Assembly: GCA_000431135.1 (NCBI GenBank)
Contig: HF987846.1
Span: forward strand, 32,904 to 38,855
DNA length: 5,952 nucleotides
Direction of reading: 5' to 3'
From: Clostridium sp. CAG:590
GTDB lineage: Bacteria > Bacillota > Clostridia > Lachnospirales > Lachnospiraceae
A program made the translations under genes and the position numbers. Positions 5,822-5,952 of the stretch are shown here, in pieces. Each line of letters opens with the position of its first letter. The first letter of the stretch is position 1. The notes beneath the pieces are model-generated. The model saw nothing but the letters and a program-made list of their open reading frames with translations, did no database searches and was not told where the DNA came from.

Positions 5822-5932
5822 GAAATAGTTCCCTTCTTTCCTAAATCACACTCATTTCTAAGGAAAGTATTGCCATGCCACTTCAAAAATATTCTTTTAT
5901 TAAGAAAAAAGAAACTGCCACATCAGCATAGC
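5822..5932 (-). promoter_or_regulatory. Leader region of the enolase gene
   Basis: This AT-rich stretch contains the AAGGGA ribosome binding site (5830-5835) and a TGGCATGGCA direct repeat. A weak five-pair stem TTCTT/AAGAA is followed by TATTTTT, which might be the terminator of a gene beyond the right edge. I found no promoter here with acceptable -35 and -10 boxes. There is no coding region. Confidence 0.4.
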
Positions 5933-5947
5933 TTGTAATAATTACAA
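5933..5947. promoter_or_regulatory. Possible Fur-family (PerR/Zur-like) operator
   Basis: The perfect palindrome TTGTAAT-n-ATTACAA has the seven-one-seven layout of Fur-family boxes. It differs from the Bacillus PerR consensus (TTATAAT-n-ATTATAA) by one base per arm and from the Zur consensus (TCGTAAT-n-ATTACGA) by one base per arm. It lies about 112 bp before the enolase start and could serve that gene or one beyond the window edge. Confidence 0.45.
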
Positions 5948-5952
5948 CATAC

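Noticed and set aside
5845..5880. TGGCATGGCAATAC before the enolase gene as a sigma-54 promoter
   Set aside because: The GG element has no GC at the required distance downstream, and no activator site is visible.

Overview
The window looks like chromosomal DNA from a low-GC Gram-positive bacterium, most likely of the Clostridia and probably Lachnospiraceae. The reasons are the AT-rich sequence, AGGAGG-type ribosome binding sites, the order eno - secG - rnr - smpB - ssrA, and the style of the enolase and SecG sequences. The family assignment is an inference; no 16S or other decisive marker is present.

Every gene lies on the minus strand, so transcription runs from high to low coordinates: a divergent enolase (5821-4508), secG (4414-4172), rnr for RNase R (4080-1840), smpB (1787-1317), a small unrecognised single-pass membrane protein (1229-825), the tmRNA gene ssrA (765-425), and the first 123 codons of an uncharacterised protein that runs off the left edge (370-1).

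The core is an RNA and translation quality-control module. tmRNA and its carrier SmpB rescue ribosomes stalled on non-stop mRNA and tag the unfinished protein, and RNase R degrades the faulty mRNA. SecG is a subunit of the protein export channel. Transcription appears to be divided. secG has a good extended -10 promoter of its own, and a strong unidirectional terminator separates secG from rnr. rnr and smpB are close enough to share a transcript. A weaker attenuator-like hairpin follows smpB.

The most unusual item is the enolase. It keeps most catalytic and metal-binding residues, but the mobile loop that normally reads SGASTG reads GGNRIG, so the serine that binds the second magnesium is replaced by arginine, and a catalytic glutamate is replaced by aspartate. 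A perfect 7-1-7 palindrome of the Fur/PerR/Zur type lies about 110 bp upstream of it. Other points worth a look are an insertion carrying a repeated DGTD motif in RNase R, the missing lysine-rich tail of RNase R, a tmRNA whose CCA end is not encoded and which runs straight into seven Ts, and the membrane protein between smpB and ssrA. I saw no mobile element, CRISPR array or clearly new multi-gene system.
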